Shown one piece after another: positions 21,754 to 30,114 of a DNA stretch of 64,000 nt. Within the stretch, counting starts at the first letter, position 1. The number at the start of each line of letters is the position of its first letter. The notes under the pieces were generated by a model that was not told the DNA's origin, did no database searches, and worked only from the letters and a program-made list of their open reading frames with translations. The position numbers and the translations under genes are program-made. Origin of the DNA: Duganella sp. 1411 (GTDB lineage Bacteria; Pseudomonadota; Gammaproteobacteria; Burkholderiales; Burkholderiaceae_D); contig NZ_JAFICD010000003.1 in assembly GCF_017833525.1 (NCBI RefSeq), forward strand, positions 496,001 to 560,000. The letters are read 5' to 3'.

Positions 21754-22272
21754 ATGAACGTATCGATATCGCATGCCACGGTGACGCCGTGGTGGAGGCA
21801 GCGCTGGCCGTGGCTGCTGATGGCCGGACCGGCGATCGCCATCGTCGCCGGCAGCTACACCGGCTACCTGGCCTTCACCCGGCAGGACGCGCTGGTGGTG
21901 GGCGACTATTACAAGCAGGGCAAGGCCATCAACCAGGACTTGCGGCGCGACCGTGCGGCCAGCGCGCTGGGCTTGTCGATGTCGATCGGCTACGACGCCA
22001 CGCAGGGCATGCTGGCCGGGCAGCTACGGCGCGACAGCGACGATCACGGCAAGACGGAGCGGCTGTTCGTACGGCTGTCGCACGCGACCTTGCCGGCCAA
22101 GGACATCCAGCTGGTGGTGCAACCGGACGAATTCGGCGCCTTCCAGATCAATCTGCCGATGCTCGAGCGCAGCCGCTGGGTGGTGCTGGTGGAAGGCGAA
22201 AAGCGCGACTGGCGGCTGGCGGGCGCCTGGAGCTGGCCGTCGCAACGCAGCGTCACGCTGAGCGCCGACTAA
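21754..22272 (+). CDS. ccoH: FixH family protein (CcoH), cbb3 assembly
   Basis: 172 residues. A single N-terminal membrane anchor (PWLLMAGPAIAIVAGSYTG) is followed by a periplasmic FixH domain; DYYKQGKAINQDLRRD is the usual start of that domain. CcoH stabilises the late cbb3 assembly complex. A strong site (AAGGAG) lies 6 bp upstream. It is the last gene of the operon and meets the minus-strand YiaA gene head-on across a small hairpin. Confidence 0.9.
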   Translation: MNVSISHATVTPWWRQRWPWLLMAGPAIAIVAGSYTGYLAFTRQDALVVGDYYKQGKAINQDLRRDRAASALGLSMSIGYDATQGMLAGQLRRDSDDHGKTERLFVRLSHATLPAKDIQLVVQPDEFGAFQINLPMLERSRWVVLVEGEKRDWRLAGAWSWPSQRSVTLSAD

Positions 22273-22286
22273 ACCCCGTGGGGGTT
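22272..22286. terminator. Small hairpin between convergent ccoH and yiaA-like genes
   Basis: AACCCC-gtg-GGGGTT spans the gap between the ccoH stop and the end of the convergent gene. The 6-bp stem is short and there is no T tract beyond it, so any terminator function is weak and inferred from position. Confidence 0.3.
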
Positions 22287-22710
22287 ACTGGATGCCGGGT
22301 TGCTCGTTGGCGCGTTTGACGGCGCTGATATCGCGGACGTTTTTCTGCACCGCCACCGCGCCGAACAGGCTCAGTAAAAATGCCATCGCGTAGAAACCCT
22401 TTTCGCTCAAGGTCAAGGTCGCGTTGATCAGGCCGACGGTCAGCAACAGCATCGTCAGCGCCAGCGACAGCCAGCACAGGCCGAAATACAGGCCGCTGAC
22501 CAGCGTGCCCTCGGCGCGGTCGCGCACCGATTTTTGCAGCGACACGGCGGCGAACAGGCCGTACATCAGGATCGTGAAGTAATACCCTTTTTCGTTGAGC
22601 TGCATGCCGGCGTTCCACAGCCCGATCATGAAGGCCGAGGCGCCGGCCAGCAGGGCGATCCAGGAGGCGGCGACGAAGGCGGGGGTGGGACCGAGTTGGG
22701 GCTGAGCCAT
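22285..22710 (-). CDS. yiaA: YiaA/YiaB family inner membrane protein
   Basis: 141 residues with four hydrophobic segments arranged as two similar halves. Each half ends in a conserved NEKGYY or SEKGFY motif followed by a helix and a basic loop (KSVRD, KNVRD). This is the duplicated yip1/YiaAB layout. The molecular function is unknown in the family. The start at 22710 has AAGGAG upstream. It converges on ccoH and is probably monocistronic. Confidence 0.85.
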   Translation of the reverse strand: MAQPQLGPTPAFVAASWIALLAGASAFMIGLWNAGMQLNEKGYYFTILMYGLFAAVSLQKSVRDRAEGTLVSGLYFGLCWLSLALTMLLLTVGLINATLTLSEKGFYAMAFLLSLFGAVAVQKNVRDISAVKRANEQPGIQ

Positions 22711-22779
22711 GAATACTCCTTGCGGGTTTGGGGAAGGCGGCGCCCGGTTGGCGCGCGCCCGTCCATCGTAACAGATGCG

Positions 22780-23718
22780 TCAGGCGGACTTCTTGAATGA
22801 GCGCAACATTTTGCCGCCGATGGTGACCACCACCAGCGCCAGCGCGCCGGCCAGCACGCCGGCCACGGCGTCGATCACGCTGGGGGTGACGAAGCCCAGC
22901 ACCGGGCCCAGCGCGGGCACCGCCGCCGCGATCTCGGTGGCGTGGTGGACGAGGTCGTGCGTGCCCGGCGTGCCGTGCACCAGGATGCCGCCGCCGACCA
23001 TGAACATGGCGGCCGTGCCGACCACCGACAACAGCTTCATCAGCTTGGGCGCGGCCGACAGCAGCACCCGCCCCAACACCCGCACGGCGCCGTTGCCGCG
23101 CTCGCTCAGGTAGAGGCCGGCGTCGTCCATCTTGACGATCGCCGCGACGATGCCGTACACCCCCACCGTCATCAGCAGCGCGATGCCGACCACCACCAGC
23201 GCCTGCTGCGCGAACGGCTCGCCCGCCACCGTGCCCAGCGCGATGACGATGATCTCGGCCGACAGGATGAAGTCGGTGCGCACGGCGCCCTTGATCTTGT
23301 CCTTTTCCATCGCCACCATGTCGGCGGCCGGATCGCTGAGCGCGGCGGCCAGCTCCTGCTTGTGCCGGGCGTCCTCCTCCTTGTGCAGGATGCCGTGGGC
23401 GATCTTTTCGAAGCCCTCGAAGCACAGGTAGAGGCCGCCGACCATCAGCAGCGGCGTGATCGCGCCCGGCAGCAAGGCGCTGATCGCCAGCGCGGCCGGC
23501 ACCAGGATCGCCTTGTTCTTGAGCGAACCGAGCGCCACCGCCCACACCACCGGCAGTTCGCGCTCGGCGCGCACGCCGGCCACTTGCTGCGCGTTCAGCG
23601 CCAGGTCGTCGCCGAGCACGCCGGCGGTCTTCTTGGCCGCCACCTTGCTCATCAGGGCGACGTCGTCGAGGATGGAGGCGATGTCGTCGATCAGCGCCAG
23701 CAGGCTGGTGCCGGCCAT
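22780..23718 (-). CDS. DUF808 (YedI-like) inner membrane protein
   Basis: 312 residues. The N-terminus [17 protein letters not shown] and the [15 protein letters not shown] segment identify the DUF808/YedI family. Several hydrophobic helices follow, with the charged stretch [17 protein letters not shown] between them. Length is normal for the family and the function is not established. GGGAGCC precedes the ATG. Neighbours give no functional clue. Confidence 0.85.
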   Translation of the reverse strand: MAGTSLLALIDDIASILDDVALMSKVAAKKTAGVLGDDLALNAQQVAGVRAERELPVVWAVALGSLKNKAILVPAALAISALLPGAITPLLMVGGLYLCFEGFEKIAHGILHKEEDARHKQELAAALSDPAADMVAMEKDKIKGAVRTDFILSAEIIVIALGTVAGEPFAQQALVVVGIALLMTVGVYGIVAAIVKMDDAGLYLSERGNGAVRVLGRVLLSAAPKLMKLLSVVGTAAMFMVGGGILVHGTPGTHDLVHHATEIAAAVPALGPVLGFVTPSVIDAVAGVLAGALALVVVTIGGKMLRSFKKSA

Positions 23719-23894
23719 CTCAGCGGCTCCCTTGCGGGGGCGGGGGTGTCAAATAGGTCATGTGGGGTCCGTGTTGAAGAGGCAATGTTGAAGGGGCAAT
23801 ATTAACCCAGGCCCGGCGTGCCCGGATATAGCTTCAGGGCTACAATGTGCGTTGCCTCGCGGCGCCGTGCCGCGACCTGGACTATGGAACGCAT

Positions 23895-24536
23895 ATGAGC
23901 TTTGCCACCTGGATGGGTTTTTTCATTGCCGCCTGCATCATCGCCGTCTCGCCCGGCTCGGGCGCGGTGTTGTCGATGTCGCACGGATTGTCGTATGGCG
24001 TGCGGCGCGCCAGCAGCACCATTTTCGGCCTGCAAACCGGCCTGCTGCTGGTGTTTTTCATCGCCGGCGCGGGCGTCGGCTCGCTGTTGCTGGCGTCGGA
24101 ACTGGCGTTCAGCGTCGTCAAGACGGTGGGCGCGCTGTACCTGATTTATCTCGGGCTGAGCCAGTGGCGCGCCAAGGTGACCATCGGCGCGCAGCAAAGC
24201 CAGGCCGAAATGATCGTGCCGTCGGTCAAAAAGCGCTTTTTGACGGGTTTCCTGACCAACGCCACCAATCCCAAGGGCATCATCTTCATGGTGGCGGTAT
24301 TGCCGCAGTTTATTAATCAGCACGCGCCGCTGCTGCCGCAATTGCTGATCCTGGCCGCGACGATGTGCTCGATCGACCTGGTGGTCATGCACAGTTATGC
24401 GTATCTGGCGTCGTCGATGCAGCGCTTTTTCCGCGACGCCCGCGCGGTCAAGAAGCAAAACCGCGTGTTCGGTGGCCTGCTGATGGGCGTGGGCGCGGCG
24501 CTGTTCTTCGTCAAACGGGGCGGCGCGGCCGCGTAA
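23895..24536 (+). CDS. LysE/RhtB family amino-acid exporter
   Basis: 213 residues, about six transmembrane helices. The N-terminus contains ISPG-type VSPGSGAVLSMSHGLSYG, and the central motif TNPKGIIFMVAVLPQF is the classic LysE/RhtB signature. Family members export amino acids or homoserine lactones; the substrate here cannot be told. ATG 23895 is chosen because it begins the first helix; an upstream frame adds 16 unlikely residues. The gene stands alone. Confidence 0.88.
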   Translation: MSFATWMGFFIAACIIAVSPGSGAVLSMSHGLSYGVRRASSTIFGLQTGLLLVFFIAGAGVGSLLLASELAFSVVKTVGALYLIYLGLSQWRAKVTIGAQQSQAEMIVPSVKKRFLTGFLTNATNPKGIIFMVAVLPQFINQHAPLLPQLLILAATMCSIDLVVMHSYAYLASSMQRFFRDARAVKKQNRVFGGLLMGVGAALFFVKRGGAAA

Positions 24537-24626
24537 AGCATGATTTAATTTGCAATCATTTGTAACCCCGGTAGTCGAATTCGCGGCGCGCGGCGTTATG
24601 TCACGATCAAATAGAGGAGCGCTGCC

Positions 24627-26597
24627 ATGAGCCGCAAGATCATTTCATCCGTCGTGCTGGCCGCGCTGGCGGGCTTCAGCACGCTCGCGCTGGCCGACCC
24701 GCCCGCCGTCGTCGGACGGATTTCGGCCGTCCAGGGGCAGGTGACCTTGGTGGGCGGCGACGAGGGCAATGACGAACCGGTCGCCGCCTCGCTGAACTGG
24801 CCCGTCACCGGCGCCAACCACATCAACACCGCCAGCGGCGCGCGCACCGAATTCCGGGTCGGCTCGACGGCGGTGCGGGTCGATGGCGATTCCGATCTCG
24901 AAGTCACCGACATGGACGAGGATTTGCTGCGGCTGCGCCTCAACTACGGCAGCGTCAGCATTCGCGTGCGCAGCCCCGAGCTGCTGCGCGACTTCGAGCT
25001 GACCACGCCGCAGGCGCGCGTCACGCTGCTCGAGCCGGGCCTGGTGCGGGTCGATGCCGAGCGCGTGGCCGACACCAGCCAGGTCAGCGTGCTGGCCGGC
25101 AGCGCGCGCGTCGAGGGCGCCGGCTCCTCGCTGGTGGTCGGCAGCGGCCGCCAGGTCGACGTCAGCGGTTCCGACGTGCGCACCGGCGTGGCGCGCCGCG
25201 ACGGCTTCGACGCCTGGGCCGACGAGCGCGACCGCCAGTCGGAGGCGGTGGTGACGTCCCGCTACGTATCGACCGGCATCACCGGCTACGAGGAGCTGGA
25301 CCGCAACGGCAGCTGGACCGAGAGCGTCGAATACGGCCCGCTGTGGGCGCCGCGCAATGTCGCCGTCGACTGGGCGCCGTACCGCGACGGCCGCTGGACC
25401 TGGCTGGCGCCGTGGGGCTGGACCTGGGTCGACAACGCGCCATGGGGCTACGCGCCGTCACACTACGGCCGCTGGGTGATGGTCAACCGCCGCTGGTGCT
25501 GGGCGCCGGGGCGTCCGGCGGGCCGGCCGGTGTGGGCGCCGGCGCTGGTGGGCTGGGTCGGCGGCGACGGCTTCACGCATCAGCATCGCGGGCCGGGCCT
25601 GGGCTGGTTCCCGCTGTCGCCGCGCGAGCGTTACGTGCCGCACTACCGGGTCTCGAACAATTACGAGGCGCGCATGACGTGGAACTACAACGGCAAGCCG
25701 TACCGGCCTCACGGCGCCAACCCGGATCGCCGCGACGGCGTGACGATGCTGCCACGCGAGCAATTCGAGGGGCGCCACACGGTGCCGGTCAATCGCGGCG
25801 GCGTGGTGATTCCGCCGCAGAACCTGGTCAAGAACGCGGTGGCGGTGGCACCGCCGCCGCCGGCGCCGGGTGCGCGCGTGGGCGAGCCCAACCGGCGTTG
25901 GCCGGATCGCGACGGCGATGGCCGGCCGGACCGGCCGGACCGTTATGTGCGCGGCGAGCGCAACGACCGTTTCGAGCGCAACAATGGCCAGCAGCAGCCG
26001 GGGCGGGTGATCACCGCGCCGCCGCAGCCGCAGCCCGTGCCGGGACCGGGGCGGGCGCCGACCACCACCACGCTCGCCCCCGGGCAGTTCGGTACGCCGA
26101 ACGCCCCGGCGCAGACGATCAATCCGAACGATGTGGCGATGGAGTTGCGCCCGGGTTACCGTCCGAGGACGCCGGTGTCGTCGCCGCAACCGGGGGGAAT
26201 GCCGGCGCCGGCGGTGCAGGTCAACCCGAACCGCGACCACTTCAACCGCGACGACGACAATGGTCGCCGGCAGTGGCGTCAGCGTGAAGACCAGCGCGAG
26301 CAGAGGGAACACCGGCCGGCGTTCCAGCCGCAGCAGCCGCAACCTGCACAGCAGGCGCCGCAGCCGCAGCAGTTCCGGCCGCCGCCGCAACCCCAGCCGC
26401 AACAGTTCCAGCCGCCACCGCAGCGGCCATCGCAACCGGCGCCGCAGGCGCAACCCCAGGCTCAGCCGCAGATGCACCAGCCGCAGGCCCAGCCGGCGCC
26501 GCGCAGCGAGCCGCGTCGCGAGCCGGAAAGGCGCAACAACGAAGGGCAAGGCCAGGGCCGCGAGCGTGGCAACCGGCCGTCGCACAACCTTCAATAG
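24627..26597 (+). CDS. Exported FecR-like / DUF6600 protein with long Pro/Gln-rich tail
   Basis: 656 residues. A signal peptide ends at LALA. The region about 28-170 resembles the FecR beta domain (GRISAVQGQVTLVGG, then LRLNYGSVSIRVRS). Next comes a Trp-rich domain with repeated WAPYRDGRWTWLAPWGWTW-type motifs (about 235-300), as in DUF6600 proteins. The last 300 residues are low complexity, rich in Pro, Gln, Arg and Ala, with PQPQ runs. No sigma factor or receptor lies next to it, so it is not a FecR signalling partner here. It is probably periplasmic or surface associated. GAGGAG precedes the ATG. Confidence 0.8.
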   Translation: MSRKIISSVVLAALAGFSTLALADPPAVVGRISAVQGQVTLVGGDEGNDEPVAASLNWPVTGANHINTASGARTEFRVGSTAVRVDGDSDLEVTDMDEDLLRLRLNYGSVSIRVRSPELLRDFELTTPQARVTLLEPGLVRVDAERVADTSQVSVLAGSARVEGAGSSLVVGSGRQVDVSGSDVRTGVARRDGFDAWADERDRQSEAVVTSRYVSTGITGYEELDRNGSWTESVEYGPLWAPRNVAVDWAPYRDGRWTWLAPWGWTWVDNAPWGYAPSHYGRWVMVNRRWCWAPGRPAGRPVWAPALVGWVGGDGFTHQHRGPGLGWFPLSPRERYVPHYRVSNNYEARMTWNYNGKPYRPHGANPDRRDGVTMLPREQFEGRHTVPVNRGGVVIPPQNLVKNAVAVAPPPPAPGARVGEPNRRWPDRDGDGRPDRPDRYVRGERNDRFERNNGQQQPGRVITAPPQPQPVPGPGRAPTTTTLAPGQFGTPNAPAQTINPNDVAMELRPGYRPRTPVSSPQPGGMPAPAVQVNPNRDHFNRDDDNGRRQWRQREDQREQREHRPAFQPQQPQPAQQAPQPQQFRPPPQPQPQQFQPPPQRPSQPAPQAQPQAQPQMHQPQAQPAPRSEPRREPERRNNEGQGQGRERGNRPSHNLQ

Positions 26598-26608
26598 TGC
26601 CCCCCAGA

Positions 26609-26708
26609 TCCAGGGTCAGGTCCACCATTTCTACACAGACTAGGCCGTAGCACCAAATTCGCCAACCAAAGGTCCAGCTCGTGTAGAAATGGTGGACCTG
26701 ACCCTGGA
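26609..26708. repeat. 100-bp element with perfect 28-bp terminal inverted repeats
   Basis: Arm 26609-26636 begins TCCAGGGTCAGGTCCACC and ends TTCTACAC. Its exact reverse complement occupies 26681-26708. The 44-bp centre is not palindromic. The element starts 12 bp after the FecR-like gene and ends 2 bp before the stop of the convergent CII-like gene, so its hairpin could also end transcription both ways. It is non-coding. The form fits a REP/MITE-type intergenic repeat. No second copy was seen in this window. Confidence 0.8.
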
Positions 26709-26710
26709 GC

Positions 26711-27202
26711 TTAGCCGGCGTTGCGGGCCGCCTTCAGGCGCAGGCGCGCGCGCCATTCTCCCAGCGCCGACAGCGCTCCCTGGAATTCGCGCTCGATCAA
26801 ATCAGCCTCTGCGGCCGTGACCTTGCCGTCCATGAGCGCCGTCGACACCGCCTCGGCGACCGATCCCACCTGACTCATCACCTTGCACACCGTTTGCGAC
26901 AGGTCGTCGTCGCCGATGTTGTCCGGCAGCGGTACGACGAACGCGGCCATGCCGTGCCGCGTCAGCAGCGCGTGCAGCGGCAGGTGGGCGTCGGCCACGC
27001 CGGCGCGGTGGCAATGGTCGACCACCGCCGACACTTCCTCGAACGACGGGTAGTGCGAGGCGATCGTCGGCGCCAGCTTGTTGCGCAGGACGTTGACCGA
27101 GATGCCCATCGCTTGCGCGAGCGCGTCGATGCCGCCGGGATAGCTGCGCGCCACCTTGTAGAGCGCGTCGTGTTGGTTCATGTCCAGGTATTTGCGTGTC
27201 AT
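26711..27202 (-). CDS. Phage-CII-like regulatory protein
   Basis: 163 residues. The N-terminal half (ALYKVARSYPGGIDALAQAM, then VNVLRNKLAP) resembles the HTH of phage CII/CP76 regulators, and a helical C-terminal half follows (EAVSTALMDGKVTAAEADLI). Such proteins control the lysis-lysogeny choice, but no other phage gene lies nearby, so this is an orphan or domesticated copy. The start is uncertain: Met8 (27181) is an alternative. Its 3' end abuts the 100-bp inverted-repeat element. Confidence 0.72.
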   Translation of the reverse strand: MTRKYLDMNQHDALYKVARSYPGGIDALAQAMGISVNVLRNKLAPTIASHYPSFEEVSAVVDHCHRAGVADAHLPLHALLTRHGMAAFVVPLPDNIGDDDLSQTVCKVMSQVGSVAEAVSTALMDGKVTAAEADLIEREFQGALSALGEWRARLRLKAARNAG

Positions 27203-27288
27203 GGTGAAGCGTGCCTTTTATTACCGATGCATCCGCCGTCGCGCGGCGCTATGCTGACTTTTATTCAACTTCTTTGTGAAAAGACATC

Positions 27289-28131
27289 ATGAAGCCCCTT
27301 CGATCCGCACTGTTGCTGAGCTTTTGCATCGCGCTGGGCGCCAGCGTCCCCGCGCGTGCCGAGGCCAAGCCTTATTCTGGCACATCGTCGTCGTACAAAA
27401 GTGGATTTTCTTCACAAAAGGGCAACACCGCCAGCAGCCGGCCGTCGGCGCCGCCGGCCAACCGCCAGAGCGGTCCCGGCGCGTTCGGCAAGGCGCCCGG
27501 CTCGCCCGCGTCGGCCTATCCCCGCAGCGGCGCGGCCGATACCAACACGTCGGCGGCCTCGCGCGACCTCGACCGCAGCGCCGCGCAAGCCCGGGCCTTG
27601 AAGAATCTGGACCAGCGCCGCGCCGCTGCCGCGCCAGCGCCACTGCCGCCGCTGAACGATACGCCGATGCGGCCCGGCGCGCCCGCGCCGCTCGACGCCC
27701 GCGCGCCCGCCGCCGCGCCGCCGCCGCCCGGCTATCCGCAACAGGTGATCGTGCAGCAGCCGTCCAGCGGCCTGATGCACGGGGTGCTGGGGTTCATGCT
27801 GGGCCGGGCGATGAGCCAGGCCAACCAGCCGGTCGCCTATCCGACCACGACCGCGACCACGACCACGACCATGACCACGGCCGGCAGCGCGCCGGCGCCG
27901 GCGGTCAACCGCGACGGCCAGCTGACCGGCATGCCCGGCCTGGGCGATCCGCCGGCGGCCAATGCGCGCACGCCTGCGCCGCCTCAACCATCGTTCGGCG
28001 CGAGCGTACTACGCTGGTTCGCTTGGCTGGGCCTGTTGAGCGGGATCGCTTGGGCGGCCGTGTTCGCGGCGCGCAAGGTGCGCAAGCTGCGCGCGGCCAG
28101 GCAGCCCCATTATTCATTTGAGAGGAATTGA
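27289..28131 (+). CDS. Proline/alanine-rich exported protein with C-terminal membrane anchor
   Basis: 280 residues, function not recognised. A signal peptide (MKPLRSALLLSFCIALGASV to ARA) leads into a low-complexity Ser/Ala/Pro region. Near residue 185 a Thr tract is encoded by ACC-ACG repeats (about 27843-27880). A C-terminal transmembrane helix (VLRWFAWLGLLSGIAWAAVF) ends in a basic tail. LMHGVLGFMLGRAMSQ in the middle is amphipathic and may touch membrane. It is followed 1 bp later by a DUF2491 gene and then a coiled-coil gene, forming one operon. Confidence 0.6.
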   Translation: MKPLRSALLLSFCIALGASVPARAEAKPYSGTSSSYKSGFSSQKGNTASSRPSAPPANRQSGPGAFGKAPGSPASAYPRSGAADTNTSAASRDLDRSAAQARALKNLDQRRAAAAPAPLPPLNDTPMRPGAPAPLDARAPAAAPPPPGYPQQVIVQQPSSGLMHGVLGFMLGRAMSQANQPVAYPTTTATTTTTMTTAGSAPAPAVNRDGQLTGMPGLGDPPAANARTPAPPQPSFGASVLRWFAWLGLLSGIAWAAVFAARKVRKLRAARQPHYSFERN

Positions 28132-28132
28132 G

Positions 28133-28915
28133 ATGAGCTGGACCGATGCCTATAACTACCTGCGCAACAGCGTGGCCAAGCTGGGCGGCGCCGACGCGCC
28201 CCGCACCGATCAGGATCTGCCGCTGGGCGCGCGCATCGGCAGCCTGGTGCGGCTGCAGCAGGCCCCGCTGCTGGGCGCGCTCGCCAACGGTTCGCTGATC
28301 GCGCCGCCGGACGCCGACGACAACCGCATCGTCGCCGTCTCGCAAATCCGCCTCAAGCAGACGGGCGGCCTGTACCGCTACTACCTGGACACCGGCGAGG
28401 CGAGCGAGAAGGAAAAGTTTTTGCAGGTGTACCAGGACGCATGGGGCAAGGTGACCGAGGTGATGTATTGCACCCAGCTGGCGCGCGTGGTGCCGGAGAC
28501 GGTGGAGGACCAGGAGGCCTACATGGGCCTGGCCAACGCCGGCCTGGGCGACCGCAGCTACACCTTGTGGCGCGCGCAGCTGGGCGACGTCGGCCTGGAC
28601 GAGGCCGACCTGGAGCTGGTGTTCGGCCAGGACGAGGGCGTCGATTACTGGCGCGACGCCGGCGGCGACGAGGATTTCATCGCGCCGTTCTCCGGCACCG
28701 AAACGCGGATCGACAATCCGAGCGGCAGCCTCGGCCTGCGCCAGGAAATGTATTTCATGCCGTACGTGCGCCGGCTGCGCAACGGCGGCCACGAGTATTT
28801 GCTGATCACTACCGAGGTCATCAGCAGCGTCAACGGCGACGCGTCGAAACGCGGGATCCACGTCGACTTCGTCATCGGCATCCCGGTTGAGCAGGAACGC
28901 ATCGTTATCCAATGA
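28133..28915 (+). CDS. DUF2491 (YjfK-like) family protein
   Basis: 260 residues, soluble, no signal peptide. Conserved segments include PLGARIGSLVRL, YRYYLDTG and LRQEMYFMPYVR. In E. coli the DUF2491 gene yjfK lies next to the PspA-like yjfJ, and here too a long coiled-coil protein follows. The molecular role is unknown; membrane or envelope stress is a guess from the pairing. The ATG at 28133 has AGAGGAA upstream; the upstream gene stops 1 bp before. Confidence 0.8.
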   Translation: MSWTDAYNYLRNSVAKLGGADAPRTDQDLPLGARIGSLVRLQQAPLLGALANGSLIAPPDADDNRIVAVSQIRLKQTGGLYRYYLDTGEASEKEKFLQVYQDAWGKVTEVMYCTQLARVVPETVEDQEAYMGLANAGLGDRSYTLWRAQLGDVGLDEADLELVFGQDEGVDYWRDAGGDEDFIAPFSGTETRIDNPSGSLGLRQEMYFMPYVRRLRNGGHEYLLITTEVISSVNGDASKRGIHVDFVIGIPVEQERIVIQ

Positions 28916-28953
28916 TGCGCATTTTTAACGTCATTTCTAGAAGGAAGACCGAC

Positions 28954-29748
28954 ATGAGCAACTCGAATGGCTGGGGTTTGACCGCGCGCCTGATTTCCAA
29001 ACACTTTGGCGCCCTGGGCGACCGCGTGTCCGAGGCGATCGCCAATTTCGATCCGGAGACGGCGACCGAGGCCGACCGCGACCGCCTGGCCGACAGCCTG
29101 CGCGCCACCGCGCAAAAACTGGCGGCCGCGCGCGGCGCCTTCGACAAGGAGGCGGCCGACGTCGTCAAGCTGCGCCAGCTGATCGCCACCGACGAGCAGG
29201 CCGCCGGCACCCTGGCCGATCGCTTGGCCTCGGGCAAGATCTCGGAGGCGACGATCACCTTGTTCTGCGACGAGCTGGAGGCGAACAAGCAGCGCCTGCC
29301 GCAGGAGCTGCAGGAGGAGGCCGACGCCCGCCAGTACATGGACGAGCTGCAAACCATCGTCGACGCGCTGTCCAAGCAGCTGGCCGAGTTCGATTCGATG
29401 GCGAAGAAGGCGATGCAGGCGCTGGCCAGCGCGCGCGCCCAGCAGGATTTGCAGGAGCTGCGCGCCGAGCGCCAGGCCCAGCTGGCCGGGCTGTCGGGCA
29501 TGCGCGGCAATTCGAGCGCGCTGAACGCGCTGACCCGCCGCGCCCAGACCATCAGCAACGAGGCGGCCGGGCTGAAGATCGTCACCGACATCGGCCAGCG
29601 TCCGTATGAGCAGGCGGCCGAGCTCGAGGCGATCCGCAAATCGATGAGCCAGCCCGGCCTGGGCAGCGAATCGGCGCTGGCGCGGCTGCAGCGCTTGTCC
29701 GGCCAGCAAGCGGCCGCGCCCGCCGCGCTGGAGATGAGCAAATCGTAA
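28954..29748 (+). CDS. Coiled-coil protein, PspA/IM30 (YjfJ)-like
   Basis: 264 residues, almost wholly helical and charged, with heptad-like stretches from about 40 to 215 (ATAQKLAAARGAFDKEAADV, ARAQQDLQELRAERQAQLAG). The length and all-alpha layout resemble PspA/IM30 proteins, which bind stressed inner membranes, and the adjacent DUF2491 gene supports a YjfJ-type relation. The N-terminal amphipathic piece (LTARLISKHFGALGDRVSEA) fits membrane association. The start at 28954 has GAAGGAAGA upstream. Assignment to PspA rests on form and context. Confidence 0.65.
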   Translation: MSNSNGWGLTARLISKHFGALGDRVSEAIANFDPETATEADRDRLADSLRATAQKLAAARGAFDKEAADVVKLRQLIATDEQAAGTLADRLASGKISEATITLFCDELEANKQRLPQELQEEADARQYMDELQTIVDALSKQLAEFDSMAKKAMQALASARAQQDLQELRAERQAQLAGLSGMRGNSSALNALTRRAQTISNEAAGLKIVTDIGQRPYEQAAELEAIRKSMSQPGLGSESALARLQRLSGQQAAAPAALEMSKS

Positions 29749-29786
29749 GCCACGCTGGAGTTCCAGCGAATTGGCTACAATAGAGC

Positions 29787-29824
29787 CCGGCGGCGTCGTG
29801 TTGATGCCGCCGGTCTTTATTTTT
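29787..29824 (+). terminator. Intrinsic terminator after the DUF2491/coiled-coil operon
   Basis: CCGGCGGC (29787-29794) pairs perfectly with GCCGCCGG (29806-29813) across an 11-nt loop, followed by TCTTTATTTTT. Stem and T tract make a convincing Rho-independent terminator. It lies 38 bp after the operon and only 13 bp before ybeD, so ybeD transcription may begin upstream and pass through it. Confidence 0.75.
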
Positions 29825-29837
29825 GATTGGAATGAAT

Positions 29838-30113
29838 ATGCAAGCGATCCCGCCGTCAGAGTCCCTCATCGAATACCCGAGCGACTTCCCGATCAAGGTG
29901 ATGGGGCCGACTCATATCGATTTCGCCCCGACCATCGTGCTGGTGGTGCAAAAGCACGACCCGGACTTCCACGAAGGCAAGATGGAAGTGCGGCCCTCGG
30001 CCAAGGGCAACTACACCGGCCTGACCGTGACCGTGCGCGCCGTCAGCCGCGAGCAGCTCGACGCGCTGTATTCGGAACTGTCGGCGCACCCGATGGTCAA
30101 GATCGTGATGTAA
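29838..30113 (+). CDS. ybeD: YbeD/DUF493 family protein
   Basis: 91 residues. The ferredoxin-like ACT-fold small protein is recognised by IEYPSDFPIKVMG at the start and SANGNY/LTVTVRAVSREQLD-type segments with a final HPMVKIVM. The family usually sits directly before lipB and may be regulatory in lipoate metabolism; its role is not firm. Here a LysR/GST pair separates it from lipB-lipA. The start could be ATG 29832 or 29838. The LysR gene ends 1 bp after its stop on the other strand. Confidence 0.85.
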   Translation: MQAIPPSESLIEYPSDFPIKVMGPTHIDFAPTIVLVVQKHDPDFHEGKMEVRPSAKGNYTGLTVTVRAVSREQLDALYSELSAHPMVKIVM

Positions 30114-30114
30114 G

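Noticed and set aside
24627-26597. FecR-like gene considered as an anti-sigma factor
   Set aside because: No membrane helix after the signal peptide, no sigma factor nearby, and a tail unlike anti-sigma proteins.
27843-27880. Short ACC/ACG repeats considered as a CRISPR-like or satellite array
   Set aside because: Too short, no spacers, and in frame as a Thr tract of an exported protein.
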